Positions 8,425 to 16,568 of a stretch of DNA of 38,351 bases are shown here, piece after piece; position 1 is the first letter of the stretch; each line of letters begins with the position of its first letter. The translations under genes and the position numbers were made by a program. Under the pieces are notes generated by a model. It saw only the letters and a program-made list of their open reading frames with translations. It searched no databases and was not told the origin of the DNA. The DNA lies in contig CACJEG010000010.1 in assembly GCA_902592375.1 (NCBI GenBank), forward strand, positions 1-38,351, read 5' to 3'. The DNA comes from an uncultured Pelagibacteraceae bacterium. Its GTDB lineage: Bacteria > Pseudomonadota > Alphaproteobacteria > Pelagibacterales > Pelagibacteraceae.

Positions 8425-9258
8425 TTATTTATTTTGTCTCAAACTATCAGCTTCAAAAACACCTAGAACGTGAAAATCCTCACAATGTAGACCCAGCTCT
8501 TCAAGAGATTTTTGAACTTTTGAGTCTTCAATATGTCCATCTAAATCACATAAGAAAAAATAAGAATCGAAACTATTTTTTTCTGGATAACTTTGTAGTT
8601 TAGTTAAATTTACACCATTAATAGCAAAACCTCCTAGTGATTGATAAAGGGCAGCTGGCTTACTTTTCAATTTAAATAAAAAAGAGGTTATGTAAGTTTT
8701 GTCTTTAAATTCTGGTTGAGAAATATTTTTTCCCATAACCAAAAATCTTGTCAAATTTCCACTTTCATTTTCTATATTTTTTTTAATTACTTCTAAGCCA
8801 TAAATGTCAGCACTTAAGGAAGATGCTATCGCAGATTGTTTGATATCTTTTGTTTTTGAAATCATTTCAGCAGATCCAGCAGTATCTGCTCTAATATGTT
8901 CTGCTAAATTATTTTCTTTTATAAATTTTGAACATTGAGATAATCCTTGAGCATGTGAGTATACTTCTTTAATATCTTTTAATTTAGCTCCAGGTTGCCC
9001 TAATAAGTTGTGTTCAATTTTTTGGAAATGCTCTTTATAAATATTTAGCCTATGTTTAAATATTAAATATTCAATTCCAATATTACCAGTAATTCTATTT
9101 GATTCTGGAATTATAATTCTGCTATCTGGCTCTTCGGATGCTTTGTTAAAACACTCATCAAAAGTTTTACATGGCAAAATCTCAGCTTTAGGATCAATAG
9201 AAAGCGCCGCTAAATGAGAATATGCACCAAAGGTTCCTTGAAAATAAATTTTACTCAT
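8425..9258 (-). CDS. pheA: Prephenate dehydratase (PheA, monofunctional with ACT domain)
   Basis: Converts prephenate to phenylpyruvate for phenylalanine synthesis. The dehydratase domain (about 1-175) begins IYFQGTFGAYSHLAA and ends with the catalytic TRF motif in NLTRFLVMG. A C-terminal ACT domain (about 195-277) contains ALYQSLGGFAINGVNLTKLQS, the phenylalanine-sensing form, so feedback inhibition is expected. There is no chorismate mutase domain. I take the ATG at 9258, which overlaps the kdsB stop (TGATG); a TTG one codon earlier is less likely. Forms an operon with kdsB. Confidence 0.96.
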   Translation of the reverse strand: MSKIYFQGTFGAYSHLAALSIDPKAEILPCKTFDECFNKASEEPDSRIIIPESNRITGNIGIEYLIFKHRLNIYKEHFQKIEHNLLGQPGAKLKDIKEVYSHAQGLSQCSKFIKENNLAEHIRADTAGSAEMISKTKDIKQSAIASSLSADIYGLEVIKKNIENESGNLTRFLVMGKNISQPEFKDKTYITSFLFKLKSKPAALYQSLGGFAINGVNLTKLQSYPEKNSFDSYFFLCDLDGHIEDSKVQKSLEELGLHCEDFHVLGVFEADSLRQNK

Positions 9259-9989
9259 CAATTCTTATATTCCATTATTTTTTTTAAGGCTAGATAATCT
9301 TCTTCTGTATCCACTCCTATTGGAGATGACATAGCAAATGAAACATTGATATCAATATCATTATCTAATGCTCTCAACTGCTCTAGTCGATTTTCTATTT
9401 CATTTTTGGATTGATCCAAGTGGACAAATTTTTTAAGACAATCTATTGAATAACAATAAATTCCAATATGGTGATAAATATTTTCTACCTGCTCAGATTT
9501 TCTTGAAAAAGATACCGCCTTTGGAAAATGATCACTTTCTAAGCTATTTTCAGTGATAACCTTAACAATATTTTCATTCTTGAGGTTTTTATTATCTTTT
9601 AATTTTGCGGCCAGAGTTCCTAAATTAGAATTGTTTTTTACCATTTTGTCATTTAAACTTTTGATATCATCAGTGTCGATTGCTGGTTCATCACCTTGTA
9701 AATTCATAATAAAATCAACATCTCTAACATTTGATTTTTTAAGTGCTTCGTAAATTCTATCTGTTCCTGTCTTGTGTTTATTGCTTGTTAAAATAGCATT
9801 GAAACCATTACTTTTAACATCATCAATAATTTCTTGATCCTCTGTAGCTACAATCACGTCTCCAATATTGGCTTCTTCCGCTTTTTTAGACACATGTGAT
9901 ATAATTGATAAACCATTTATTTTTAATAATGGTTTACCTGGAAGCCTAGTTGCAGACATTCTAGAGGGTATAATTACTAAAGTTTTCAT
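9258..9989 (-). CDS. kdsB: 3-deoxy-manno-octulosonate cytidylyltransferase
   Basis: Activates Kdo with CTP to CMP-Kdo for the inner core of lipopolysaccharide. The 243-residue protein starts with the nucleotide-binding signature IPSRMSATRLPGKPLLKI (about 7-24), and has VIVATEDQEIIDDV, the NLQGDEPAID block carrying metal-binding aspartate, and HIGIYCYSIDCLKKF. With kdsD (15010-15978) it supplies two steps of the Kdo pathway in this window. It is the promoter-proximal gene of kdsB-pheA and diverges from the cytochrome c gene across 113 bases. Confidence 0.96.
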   Translation of the reverse strand: MKTLVIIPSRMSATRLPGKPLLKINGLSIISHVSKKAEEANIGDVIVATEDQEIIDDVKSNGFNAILTSNKHKTGTDRIYEALKKSNVRDVDFIMNLQGDEPAIDTDDIKSLNDKMVKNNSNLGTLAAKLKDNKNLKNENIVKVITENSLESDHFPKAVSFSRKSEQVENIYHHIGIYCYSIDCLKKFVHLDQSKNEIENRLEQLRALDNDIDINVSFAMSSPIGVDTEEDYLALKKIMEYKN

Positions 9990-10102
9990 TATATTTTCAA
10001 ATTATTATACTCATTAAACAACTATAGAGGCAAATTTATACATTAAATTTTAGCTTTTTTTTAATTTATCGTGTTATACGTTCACTACAAAAATTAGAAA
10101 AA

Positions 10103-10642
10103 ATGGATTCTTTTGAAATAAACAAAATAGTTGCTGCTGTTTTAATGGTTGCCCTTCTTATTATCGGTATTGGGAAGTTATCTGATGTTATATTTCACGT
10201 AGAAAAACCTGAGACACCTGGTTATTCAGTCGAAGTAGAAACTGCAACCACCATATCCACAAGTAGCTCAAGCACAACATCAGACAAAATTGATATATCA
10301 GCCTTAATGGCAATGGGAGATATTGCGCATGGTGAAAAAGTTTTTAAAAAATGTGCAGCTTGTCATTCAATTGTTAAAGGAGGTAAGAATGCTATTGGTC
10401 CAGCACTATATAATGTTGTGGGAAGAAAAGTTGGAGCGGTTGAAGATTATAAATATTCTAAAGCTTTAGCAGCGTATGATAAAGAATGGACTTTTGAAGA
10501 ACTAAATGGATTTTTAATTAAACCTGCAAAATGGATAAAGGGAACAAAGATGGCTTACGCAGGTTTACGAAAAGAAAAAGATAGAGCCTCTGTAATAAAA
10601 TATCTAAATGAAAATTCAGACAGCCCTTTACCACTACCTTAA
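10103..10642 (+). CDS. Membrane-anchored c-type cytochrome (CycM / c552-like)
   Basis: A 179-residue class I cytochrome c. Residues about 9-31 form an uncleaved membrane anchor (VAAVLMVALLIIGIGKLSDVIF), residues 45-65 are a Ser/Thr-rich linker, and the haem domain has CAACH at 84-88, GPALYNVVGRKVG and the likely distal ligand Met150 in KGTKMAYAG. The layout matches alphaproteobacterial CycM, which carries electrons from the bc1 complex to terminal oxidase while tethered to the inner membrane facing the periplasm. Exact partner is inferred. The 3' end overlaps convergent argF by 9 bases. Confidence 0.93.
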   Translation: MDSFEINKIVAAVLMVALLIIGIGKLSDVIFHVEKPETPGYSVEVETATTISTSSSSTTSDKIDISALMAMGDIAHGEKVFKKCAACHSIVKGGKNAIGPALYNVVGRKVGAVEDYKYSKALAAYDKEWTFEELNGFLIKPAKWIKGTKMAYAGLRKEKDRASVIKYLNENSDSPLPLP

Positions 10643-11563
10643 TTTTCCAAAACAATATAACAAAATACTTTTTTGAACATGAACTCTATTGAGTGCTTGT
10701 TGCCACACATGAGATTTTTTACCTAAAAAAACATCATCACTTACCTCATCACCTCTGGGTAAACAATGTAAAAATATACAACTTTTTTTTGCATAACTCA
10801 TTAATTTTTTATCAATTTTAAAATTTTTAAACGCTTTTATTTTTTTCTTCTTATTAACTTTGTCATTTAAAGAAATAACTTTATCAGAAAAAATTACGTC
10901 TGCATTAGAAACTGCTTTTTTCGCATCATTATAAATATAGATTTGCTTATTATTTTTTTTGACCCAAGCTCTAACTTCTTTTCCTGGTTCAAATTTTTTT
11001 GGACAACCAATATTTAGTTTAAAAGAAAATTTTACCGATGCAGCTATTAAACTATTCAAAACATTATTTGAATCACCAATCCAACAAATATTTAATTTTG
11101 AAATAGGTTTTTTCATTATTTCTTCAACTGTAAAAATATCAGATAAAACCTGAGTAGGATGTGACGACGGGCTTAGACCATTAATAATTGGTACTGATAA
11201 ATGTTTTTTGAAGTCTTCTATCTTTTTATCGCTATCAGTTCTCATCATAAAACCATCACCATAAGTAGAAAGAATTTTAGCAGTATCAGCAATGCTTTCC
11301 CCACCTTGACCTAAATGGAGTTCATTAGAACGTAAGGTTAAAGTACCACCTCCTAGCTGTTTTATTGCTAAATAAAAACTAATTCTTGTTCTCGAACTTG
11401 CTTTCTCAAACATTTGGATTAAAATCTTACCCTTTAAAGGTGCACCTTTGTCAACTTCAAGGGTACTTAGTTTTTTTCTTAAACTTTTTCTTTTCTTAGC
11501 ATCACTAATAATCTTTCTCAGATCTTTTGCAGATATATCTTTTAAATTAATGAAATGTTTCAT
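10634..11563 (-). CDS. argF: Ornithine carbamoyltransferase
   Basis: Joins ornithine and carbamoyl phosphate to citrulline in arginine synthesis. At 309 residues it has the carbamoyl phosphate loop SSRTR (56-60), the HPTQVLSD motif, the ornithine-binding WIGDSNNVLNS segment and the catalytic HCLPRG block near 270. It is separated by one base from upstream argD, so the two form an argD-argF operon as in other alphaproteobacteria. The C-terminal end overlaps the cytochrome gene on the opposite strand. Confidence 0.97.
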   Translation of the reverse strand: MKHFINLKDISAKDLRKIISDAKKRKSLRKKLSTLEVDKGAPLKGKILIQMFEKASSRTRISFYLAIKQLGGGTLTLRSNELHLGQGGESIADTAKILSTYGDGFMMRTDSDKKIEDFKKHLSVPIINGLSPSSHPTQVLSDIFTVEEIMKKPISKLNICWIGDSNNVLNSLIAASVKFSFKLNIGCPKKFEPGKEVRAWVKKNNKQIYIYNDAKKAVSNADVIFSDKVISLNDKVNKKKKIKAFKNFKIDKKLMSYAKKSCIFLHCLPRGDEVSDDVFLGKKSHVWQQALNRVHVQKSILLYCFGKLR

Positions 11564-11564
11564 A

Positions 11565-12731
11565 TTATTTTATCTGCGAACAAACCTTTTCAATAATTTT
11601 TATTGCTAGATCTATTTCATTTTTTTTAACATTTAATGGAGGTAAAATACGAACAACATTTTCTGCTGCTCGAATAGTGAGTAGCTGATTATTCATTAAT
11701 TTTTTAATAAATTCATTTTGATCTTTATATAATTGTATCCCAATCAAAAAACCTCTTCCTCTTATTTGCTTAATAATATTTGGATACTTTTCTTTAATTT
11801 TATTTAGTTTTAATAAAAAATATTTTGATAGACTTTTTACATTATTTAAAAATTTCTTATTTGATACTATATCCATTACGGTGTTTCCAACGGCCATCGC
11901 CAAAGGATTTCCTCCAAATGTTGATCCGTGAGTACCTGGCGTCATACCCAATGCAACTTTTTTATTCATTAACACTGCTCCAATAGGAAATCCTCCACCT
12001 ATTCCTTTTGCAATTGGTACAATATCAGGTTTTACTTTAGATTTTTCAAATGCAAAAAAATCACCAGATCTTCCTATTCCGCACTGAACTTCATCAAGAA
12101 TTAATAATATTTTTTTTTTGGTACATAATGTTCTTAATTCTTTTAAACACCAATCTGGAATCACTTTTATACCACCTTCGCCCATAATTGTTTCAACCAT
12201 GATTGCAGCTGTGTTTTTATTAATTTTCTTTTTAAGAGAATTATGATCTCCAAAGCTAAAATGATCAAAACCTGTAACTTTTGGACCAAATCCCTCTGTC
12301 ATTTTCTTTGATCCACTAGCAAAAATTGCTGCTAAAGTTCTTCCATGGAAGGAGTTTTTAATACATAAAATTCTATTTTTATTTGGTTTACCAATTGAGT
12401 AAAAATATCTTCTAGCAACTTTAATTGCTGCTTCAGTAGCTTCAGCCCCACTATTTTGAAACATTACATAATCAGCAAAAGTTTTTTTACATATCTTTTT
12501 AGCCAACTTTTCTCCCTCTGGAATTTGAAATGCATTAGATACATGCCATAATTTTTTTGATTGATCTTTTAAAGTTTTAGCTAATTGAGGATGTGCATGA
12601 CCTAAAGAATTGACCGCTATTCCCTGTACAAAATCTAAATATTTTTTTTTATTAGAGGAATATAGATAGCTTCCTTTACCAAACTTAAAGGAAATTTTTT
12701 TTCTATTATAGTTTTTTGCTAAATAGCTCAT
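11565..12731 (-). CDS. argD: Acetylornithine aminotransferase
   Basis: PLP-dependent class III aminotransferase (388 residues) producing acetylornithine; such enzymes often also serve lysine synthesis. Key parts: NSGAEATEAAIKVAR (about 93-107), FHGRTLAAI (about 128-136), LDEVQCGIGRSG with the cofactor aspartate at about 213, and the Schiff-base lysine K242 in IAKGIGGGFPIGA. Translation probably starts at ATG 12731. It is first in argD-argF and diverges from gcrA across 170 bases. Confidence 0.97.
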   Translation of the reverse strand: MSYLAKNYNRKKISFKFGKGSYLYSSNKKKYLDFVQGIAVNSLGHAHPQLAKTLKDQSKKLWHVSNAFQIPEGEKLAKKICKKTFADYVMFQNSGAEATEAAIKVARRYFYSIGKPNKNRILCIKNSFHGRTLAAIFASGSKKMTEGFGPKVTGFDHFSFGDHNSLKKKINKNTAAIMVETIMGEGGIKVIPDWCLKELRTLCTKKKILLILDEVQCGIGRSGDFFAFEKSKVKPDIVPIAKGIGGGFPIGAVLMNKKVALGMTPGTHGSTFGGNPLAMAVGNTVMDIVSNKKFLNNVKSLSKYFLLKLNKIKEKYPNIIKQIRGRGFLIGIQLYKDQNEFIKKLMNNQLLTIRAAENVVRILPPLNVKKNEIDLAIKIIEKVCSQIK

Positions 12732-12864
12732 AAATTATAGTTTGTTTTATAAACTTTAATCATTAATACAAGTTAGGATTGAAAGTATATATATACTTAA
12801 TTAGAGGATTTAATGTTGATAACTCTTATTTTTTCATTGTTTAATTTAATTTTATATCAGTATA

Positions 12865-12892
12865 TTGTTGTTTAAGATTAAAAAGGTACAAT
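12865..12892 (+). promoter_or_regulatory. Candidate gcrA promoter
   Basis: TTGTTG (12865-12870) and TACAAT (12887-12892) are 16 bases apart. Initiation about 7 bases downstream would fall at 12899-12900, two or three bases before the gcrA ATG at 12902, implying an almost leaderless mRNA. The call rests on consensus only. Confidence 0.4.
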
Positions 12893-12901
12893 ATATAGAT
12901 A

Positions 12902-13396
12902 ATGAGTTGGACTGAGGAAAAAGTAGCAAAATTAAAAGAACTTTGGGGTAAGGGAAATACCGCAAGCCAAATAGCTGAAATAATTGGCGGTATAAGTAGA
13001 AACGCTGTTATTGGAAAAGCTCACAGATTGAATTTATCAGCAAAAATAAAAACAAGATCAGCTCCTACAAATCAAAATTTTGAAAATTCATTAAAAGAAA
13101 AAAATCTAAATGTTAAAAGAGGGAGAAGAAGTAAATTCAAATCCTTAATCATCGAAAAAGACTTTGAGCCAGAAAATCCTAAACAGTTAGAAGAATTAGA
13201 TGAAAATTCTTGCAAATGGCCAATTGGCCACCCAGATGAAAAATCATTTTATTTTTGTGGAAGATCATCTTTGAAAGATTTTTCATATTGTAAATTGCAT
13301 CTTTTATATGCTTATCAACCTAAAGGTAAAAAAGAAGAGGGCAATGATAAAGAAGAAGCTCCAGATTATATAGAAAAGAAAATTCAATCAGCTTAA
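12902..13396 (+). CDS. gcrA: GcrA-family cell cycle regulator
   Basis: GcrA is an alphaproteobacterial transcription factor that binds sigma-70 holoenzyme and, in Caulobacter, promoters with methylated GANTC sites. The 164-residue protein begins with the DNA-binding domain MSWTEEKVAKLKELW followed by GKGNTASQIAEIIGGISRNA and VIGKAHRLNLSAK. A lysine-rich linker follows, and the C-terminal sigma-interacting domain contains CKWPIGHP, YFCG and YCKLHLLYAY, with the usual cysteine and histidine spacing. The stop is one base from the stop of the convergent NAD-binding protein. Whether the organism has CcrM methylation cannot be seen here. Confidence 0.95.
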   Translation: MSWTEEKVAKLKELWGKGNTASQIAEIIGGISRNAVIGKAHRLNLSAKIKTRSAPTNQNFENSLKEKNLNVKRGRRSKFKSLIIEKDFEPENPKQLEELDENSCKWPIGHPDEKSFYFCGRSSLKDFSYCKLHLLYAYQPKGKKEEGNDKEEAPDYIEKKIQSA

Positions 13397-13397
13397 T

Positions 13398-14384
13398 CTA
13401 ATAAGCATTTTTATCTTGTTTCATCTCTGAATTATATTTTTCAGTTGAGAACTGACCTCCTTCTTTCCACATAAAGCAATATTTTTTTACTTCTGTATCA
13501 AAAATACTCTTACTTGGTATACCTATATCAAAGTTAGTTTTATATTTTCCGGATGCTATGTTGTCATATTTTAAAAGCTTCAATTGATCCCTTGTTAAAA
13601 TAGGTTTTGGCATAAATTCAAATAATCTGGCTTGTATCTGTGCCAATGGTAAGGGTAATGGTAGTAAAATTCTTTTTTTATCAATCAAAACTAACAACTT
13701 TTCTAATATTTGTTTAAATGTTAATATTTCTGGTCCTACACACTCAACTATTTTTGAATATATGTTTTTTGAGATTACGTAATAAATTATATCTGTCAGA
13801 TCTGAGCAATGAATTGGAGAAAACTTTGTTTTTCCTTTGAAAAAAATTGGAAAGACAGGAATTCTACTCAATAAAGTCATAAAATTTGTTGTAAAATTAT
13901 CATCTATTGAATAAACAATTGAAGGTCTTAACACAGTAGCAAGAGGGAAATATTTAAATATTTGAGTTTCACCTTCTAATTTACTAGAAGCATATTTGGA
14001 ATCTTTAGCATCGTTGATACCTAAAGCAGAAATATGAATAAAATTTTTTAATTTATATTCTTTACATAGTTTAGCTAACAAAGAGGGAAAAACTGAATGA
14101 ATATTTTTAAATGTATTTCCTCTTTTTTCCTCAAACAATATTCCAATTAGATTGATACAAATATCCGATTTCTTAAATAAATCTCTTAATTTTTTTTCAT
14201 CAAATATTTTTGCTTCAACGATATCAATATAACCAGCATTAGCCTGAGTTTTTATAATATAACTTTTTTGATGAATATTTCTTGTTACAACTGTTACTTT
14301 ATAGTTATTCTTCGTAAGTTTTCTTATTAGGTTTCTTCCAATCTGACCACTGCCACCAAAAATTAGACAATTTTTTGCTTTCAT
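13398..14384 (-). CDS. NAD(P)-binding SDR protein, complex I NDUFA9 subunit-like
   Basis: An atypical short-chain dehydrogenase (328 residues) with the N-terminal dinucleotide loop IFGGSGQIGRNL (about 8-19), the NLIGILFEEKRGNTF segment, HISALGINDAKDSKYASSK (a Y-x-x-x-K-like pair) and LRPSIVYSIDDNF. This set is typical of the family annotated as complex I NDUFA9 subunit protein in alphaproteobacteria; it is related to the mitochondrial accessory subunit, and its bacterial role is not settled (quinone biosynthesis or complex I stability have been suggested). Its start codon is only 14 bases from that of divergent RNase D. Confidence 0.85.
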   Translation of the reverse strand: MKAKNCLIFGGSGQIGRNLIRKLTKNNYKVTVVTRNIHQKSYIIKTQANAGYIDIVEAKIFDEKKLRDLFKKSDICINLIGILFEEKRGNTFKNIHSVFPSLLAKLCKEYKLKNFIHISALGINDAKDSKYASSKLEGETQIFKYFPLATVLRPSIVYSIDDNFTTNFMTLLSRIPVFPIFFKGKTKFSPIHCSDLTDIIYYVISKNIYSKIVECVGPEILTFKQILEKLLVLIDKKRILLPLPLPLAQIQARLFEFMPKPILTRDQLKLLKYDNIASGKYKTNFDIGIPSKSIFDTEVKKYCFMWKEGGQFSTEKYNSEMKQDKNAY

Positions 14385-14398
14385 ATATATATGTAAAG

Positions 14399-15010
14399 AT
14401 GAGTAAAAATATTCAACTTCATAAAAACGATTTACCAGATGATTTGCAGTTAGGCAATATAATAGCGGTTGATGGAGAATTTATGGGTCTTAATGTCATG
14501 CGAGACCCTCTTTGCCTAATCCAAATATCTACAGGAGAATTAGATGCTCATATAGTGCAATTTGACAGAAAAAAATACGATGCTCCAAATTTAAAAAAAT
14601 TGTTCGAAGACGAAAAAACCACCAAAATATTTCATTATGGCAGAGCCGACATTGCACATATTAAATATTATTTAAATTCAAACACAAATAATATTTTGGA
14701 TACTAAGATTGCATCAAAGATTGCAAGATCGTATACTGATAATCATTCTTTAAAAGCACTTATAAAAGAATTTATTAATATAGATGTAAGCAAACACTAT
14801 CAAAGTTCAGATTTTGGTGGAGAATTAACACAAGCTCAACTTAAGTATTGTGCTAATGATGTAATTTATTTACACAAAATACATGAAGAACTTACAAGAA
14901 TATTAGAAAGAGAAGGAAGACTTCAATTATATAAAAACTGTTTAAAATATTTAAATACAAGAGTTGAACTCGATTTGGCCTTATTTAAAGATGATATCTG
15001 GTCTCACTAA
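14399..15010 (+). CDS. rnd: Ribonuclease D-type 3'-5' exonuclease (catalytic domain only)
   Basis: DEDDy exoribonuclease of 203 residues, consisting only of the catalytic domain; E. coli RNase D (about 375) also has HRDC domains. Exo I is AVDGEFMG (D25, E27), Exo II lies in IFHYGRADIAHIKYYL (D84), and Exo III is LKYCANDVIYLHKIH (Asp/Tyr near 150). The substrate is likely tRNA or other small RNA 3' ends. I use the ATG at 14399 rather than an in-frame one at 14375, which would overlap the divergent gene and lacks family support. The stop overlaps the kdsD start (TAATG). Confidence 0.92.
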   Translation: MSKNIQLHKNDLPDDLQLGNIIAVDGEFMGLNVMRDPLCLIQISTGELDAHIVQFDRKKYDAPNLKKLFEDEKTTKIFHYGRADIAHIKYYLNSNTNNILDTKIASKIARSYTDNHSLKALIKEFINIDVSKHYQSSDFGGELTQAQLKYCANDVIYLHKIHEELTRILEREGRLQLYKNCLKYLNTRVELDLALFKDDIWSH

Positions 15011-15978
15011 TGAAAAATAAAAAATATTTATCAATTGCTAAAGAAGTAATAAATTTAGAGATCAAAGCATTACAAGAACTAAAAAAAAATATAAATAACT
15101 CATTTAAAGAAGCGGTAATGTATATTTCAAAATGTCCTTCGAAAGTAATTCTGTGTGGCGTAGGTAAAAGTGGATTAATTGCATCAAAAATAGCTGCAAC
15201 CTTATCTTCTGTCGGTACACCTGCATTTAGCTTGTCTGCAGGAGACTCTTCTCATGGAGATTTGGGTAGTATATCAAAAAAAGATGTTTTAATTCTTATT
15301 AGTAATTCTGGCCAAACAAGCGAATTGAAAAATATAATTCAATATGCAAACAGAAATAAAATCTTGTTAATAGGTATAGTTTCTAAAAAAAACTCAATAT
15401 TATACAAAGCATCAGATATAAAAATTTTAACTCCCTCAGTTGAAGAGGCCAAGGGTATAGTTCCCACATCTAGCACAACAGTTCAACTTGCTATAGGTGA
15501 TGCACTAGCAATAGCATCAATGCATTATAAAAAATTTGGTAAATCGGATTTTAAAAAAATCCACCCAGCTGGAAGTTTAGGTGCTCAATTAAAAACAGTT
15601 GAAGACATAATGGTAAGTGGAGACAAAATTCCTTTTGTTAGAGAAAATACAAAAATGAAAGATGCGTTAAAAATTTTAGATAATAAAAAACTAGGTATAG
15701 TTTTGGTACAAAACAAAAAAAATAATACTGTTGGAATAATTACTGATGGTCAAATAAGAAGATATAATCGAAAAAAAATTAATTTATTATCTTCAAAAGT
15801 GATAGATATAATGACTAAAAAACCTATTGGAATTGATAAAAACGCACTCGCGGCAAAAGCTTTAGCTCTTATGAATAGTAAAAAAATTACCTCACTATGT
15901 GTTTTTAATAAAAAGAATAAAACGAAAACAGTCGGAATACTTCACATACACCATATTTTACAATCAAATATTACTTGA
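15010..15978 (+). CDS. kdsD: Arabinose-5-phosphate isomerase (KpsF/GutQ family)
   Basis: Makes D-arabinose 5-phosphate from ribulose 5-phosphate, the first committed precursor of Kdo. The 322-residue protein has an SIS sugar-phosphate isomerase domain (about 35-185; CGVGKSGLIASKIAATL, SAGDSSHGDLG, ISNSGQTSEL, PTSSTTVQLAIGDALA) and two CBS repeats (about 205-320; IMVSGDKIPFV and IMTKKPIGI). It heads the kdsD-lptC-lptB part of the plus-strand gene run; start and stop overlap the neighbouring genes by one base each. Confidence 0.96.
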   Translation: MKNKKYLSIAKEVINLEIKALQELKKNINNSFKEAVMYISKCPSKVILCGVGKSGLIASKIAATLSSVGTPAFSLSAGDSSHGDLGSISKKDVLILISNSGQTSELKNIIQYANRNKILLIGIVSKKNSILYKASDIKILTPSVEEAKGIVPTSSTTVQLAIGDALAIASMHYKKFGKSDFKKIHPAGSLGAQLKTVEDIMVSGDKIPFVRENTKMKDALKILDNKKLGIVLVQNKKNNTVGIITDGQIRRYNRKKINLLSSKVIDIMTKKPIGIDKNALAAKALALMNSKKITSLCVFNKKNKTKTVGILHIHHILQSNIT

Positions 15979-16568
15979 TGAAAAAGAGAAAAATAATAAT
16001 TTTTTCAATTATTCTTTCCTTTATACTTATTTTAACTTTAATATTTTACGAACCAGAGTCAAAAGTAACTGTAACAAAGGAAGAGACAGATATTAAAACA
16101 GAAAAAGATATTTATACCTCAAATATAATTGACAACGTAAATTATTCATCAAACGATGCAGATGGAAATTCCTACAAAATTACGGCATTAACTGGCGAGA
16201 TTGACTACACAAATACAAACATAGTATATCTGACTGATGTAAAAGCAATAATTAAACTAACCGATTCAAACGAAATAACAATAAAATCTAATTTTGGTAA
16301 ATATAATATAAATAATTTCGATACAATTTTTTCCAAAAATGTAATAGTAAAGTATTTGGATAATGAAATTAATAGTGAATATCTGGATTTTTCTTTTGAA
16401 AGAAACTCTATGATTATTTCTAAAAATGTTGTCTATACAAATTTAGCAAATATTTTAAAAGGTGATGTTATTGAAATTAATATAGAAACAAAAGACACTA
16501 AAATTTACAGATATAATAGTAAAGATAAAGTAAATATAAAAAGTATAAACAAAAATGGCAATAATTAA
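15978..16568 (+). CDS. lptC: LPS export protein LptC (periplasmic, single membrane anchor)
   Basis: A 196-residue protein with N-terminal membrane anchor (about 5-24, IIIFSIILSFILILTLIFY) and a beta-rich periplasmic domain resembling LptC (DGNSYKITALTGEIDYTN, VYLTDVKAIIKL, ITIKSNFGKYN). LptC links the inner-membrane LptBFG transporter to the LptA bridge. Identification rests on fold-like pattern plus position between kdsD and lptB; sequence conservation in this family is weak. ATG at 15978 shares a base with the kdsD stop (TGATG), and the 3' end overlaps lptB by 14 bases. In other alphaproteobacteria lptA lies at this junction, but no separate lptA is seen. Confidence 0.8.
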   Translation: MKKRKIIIFSIILSFILILTLIFYEPESKVTVTKEETDIKTEKDIYTSNIIDNVNYSSNDADGNSYKITALTGEIDYTNTNIVYLTDVKAIIKLTDSNEITIKSNFGKYNINNFDTIFSKNVIVKYLDNEINSEYLDFSFERNSMIISKNVVYTNLANILKGDVIEINIETKDTKIYRYNSKDKVNIKSINKNGNN

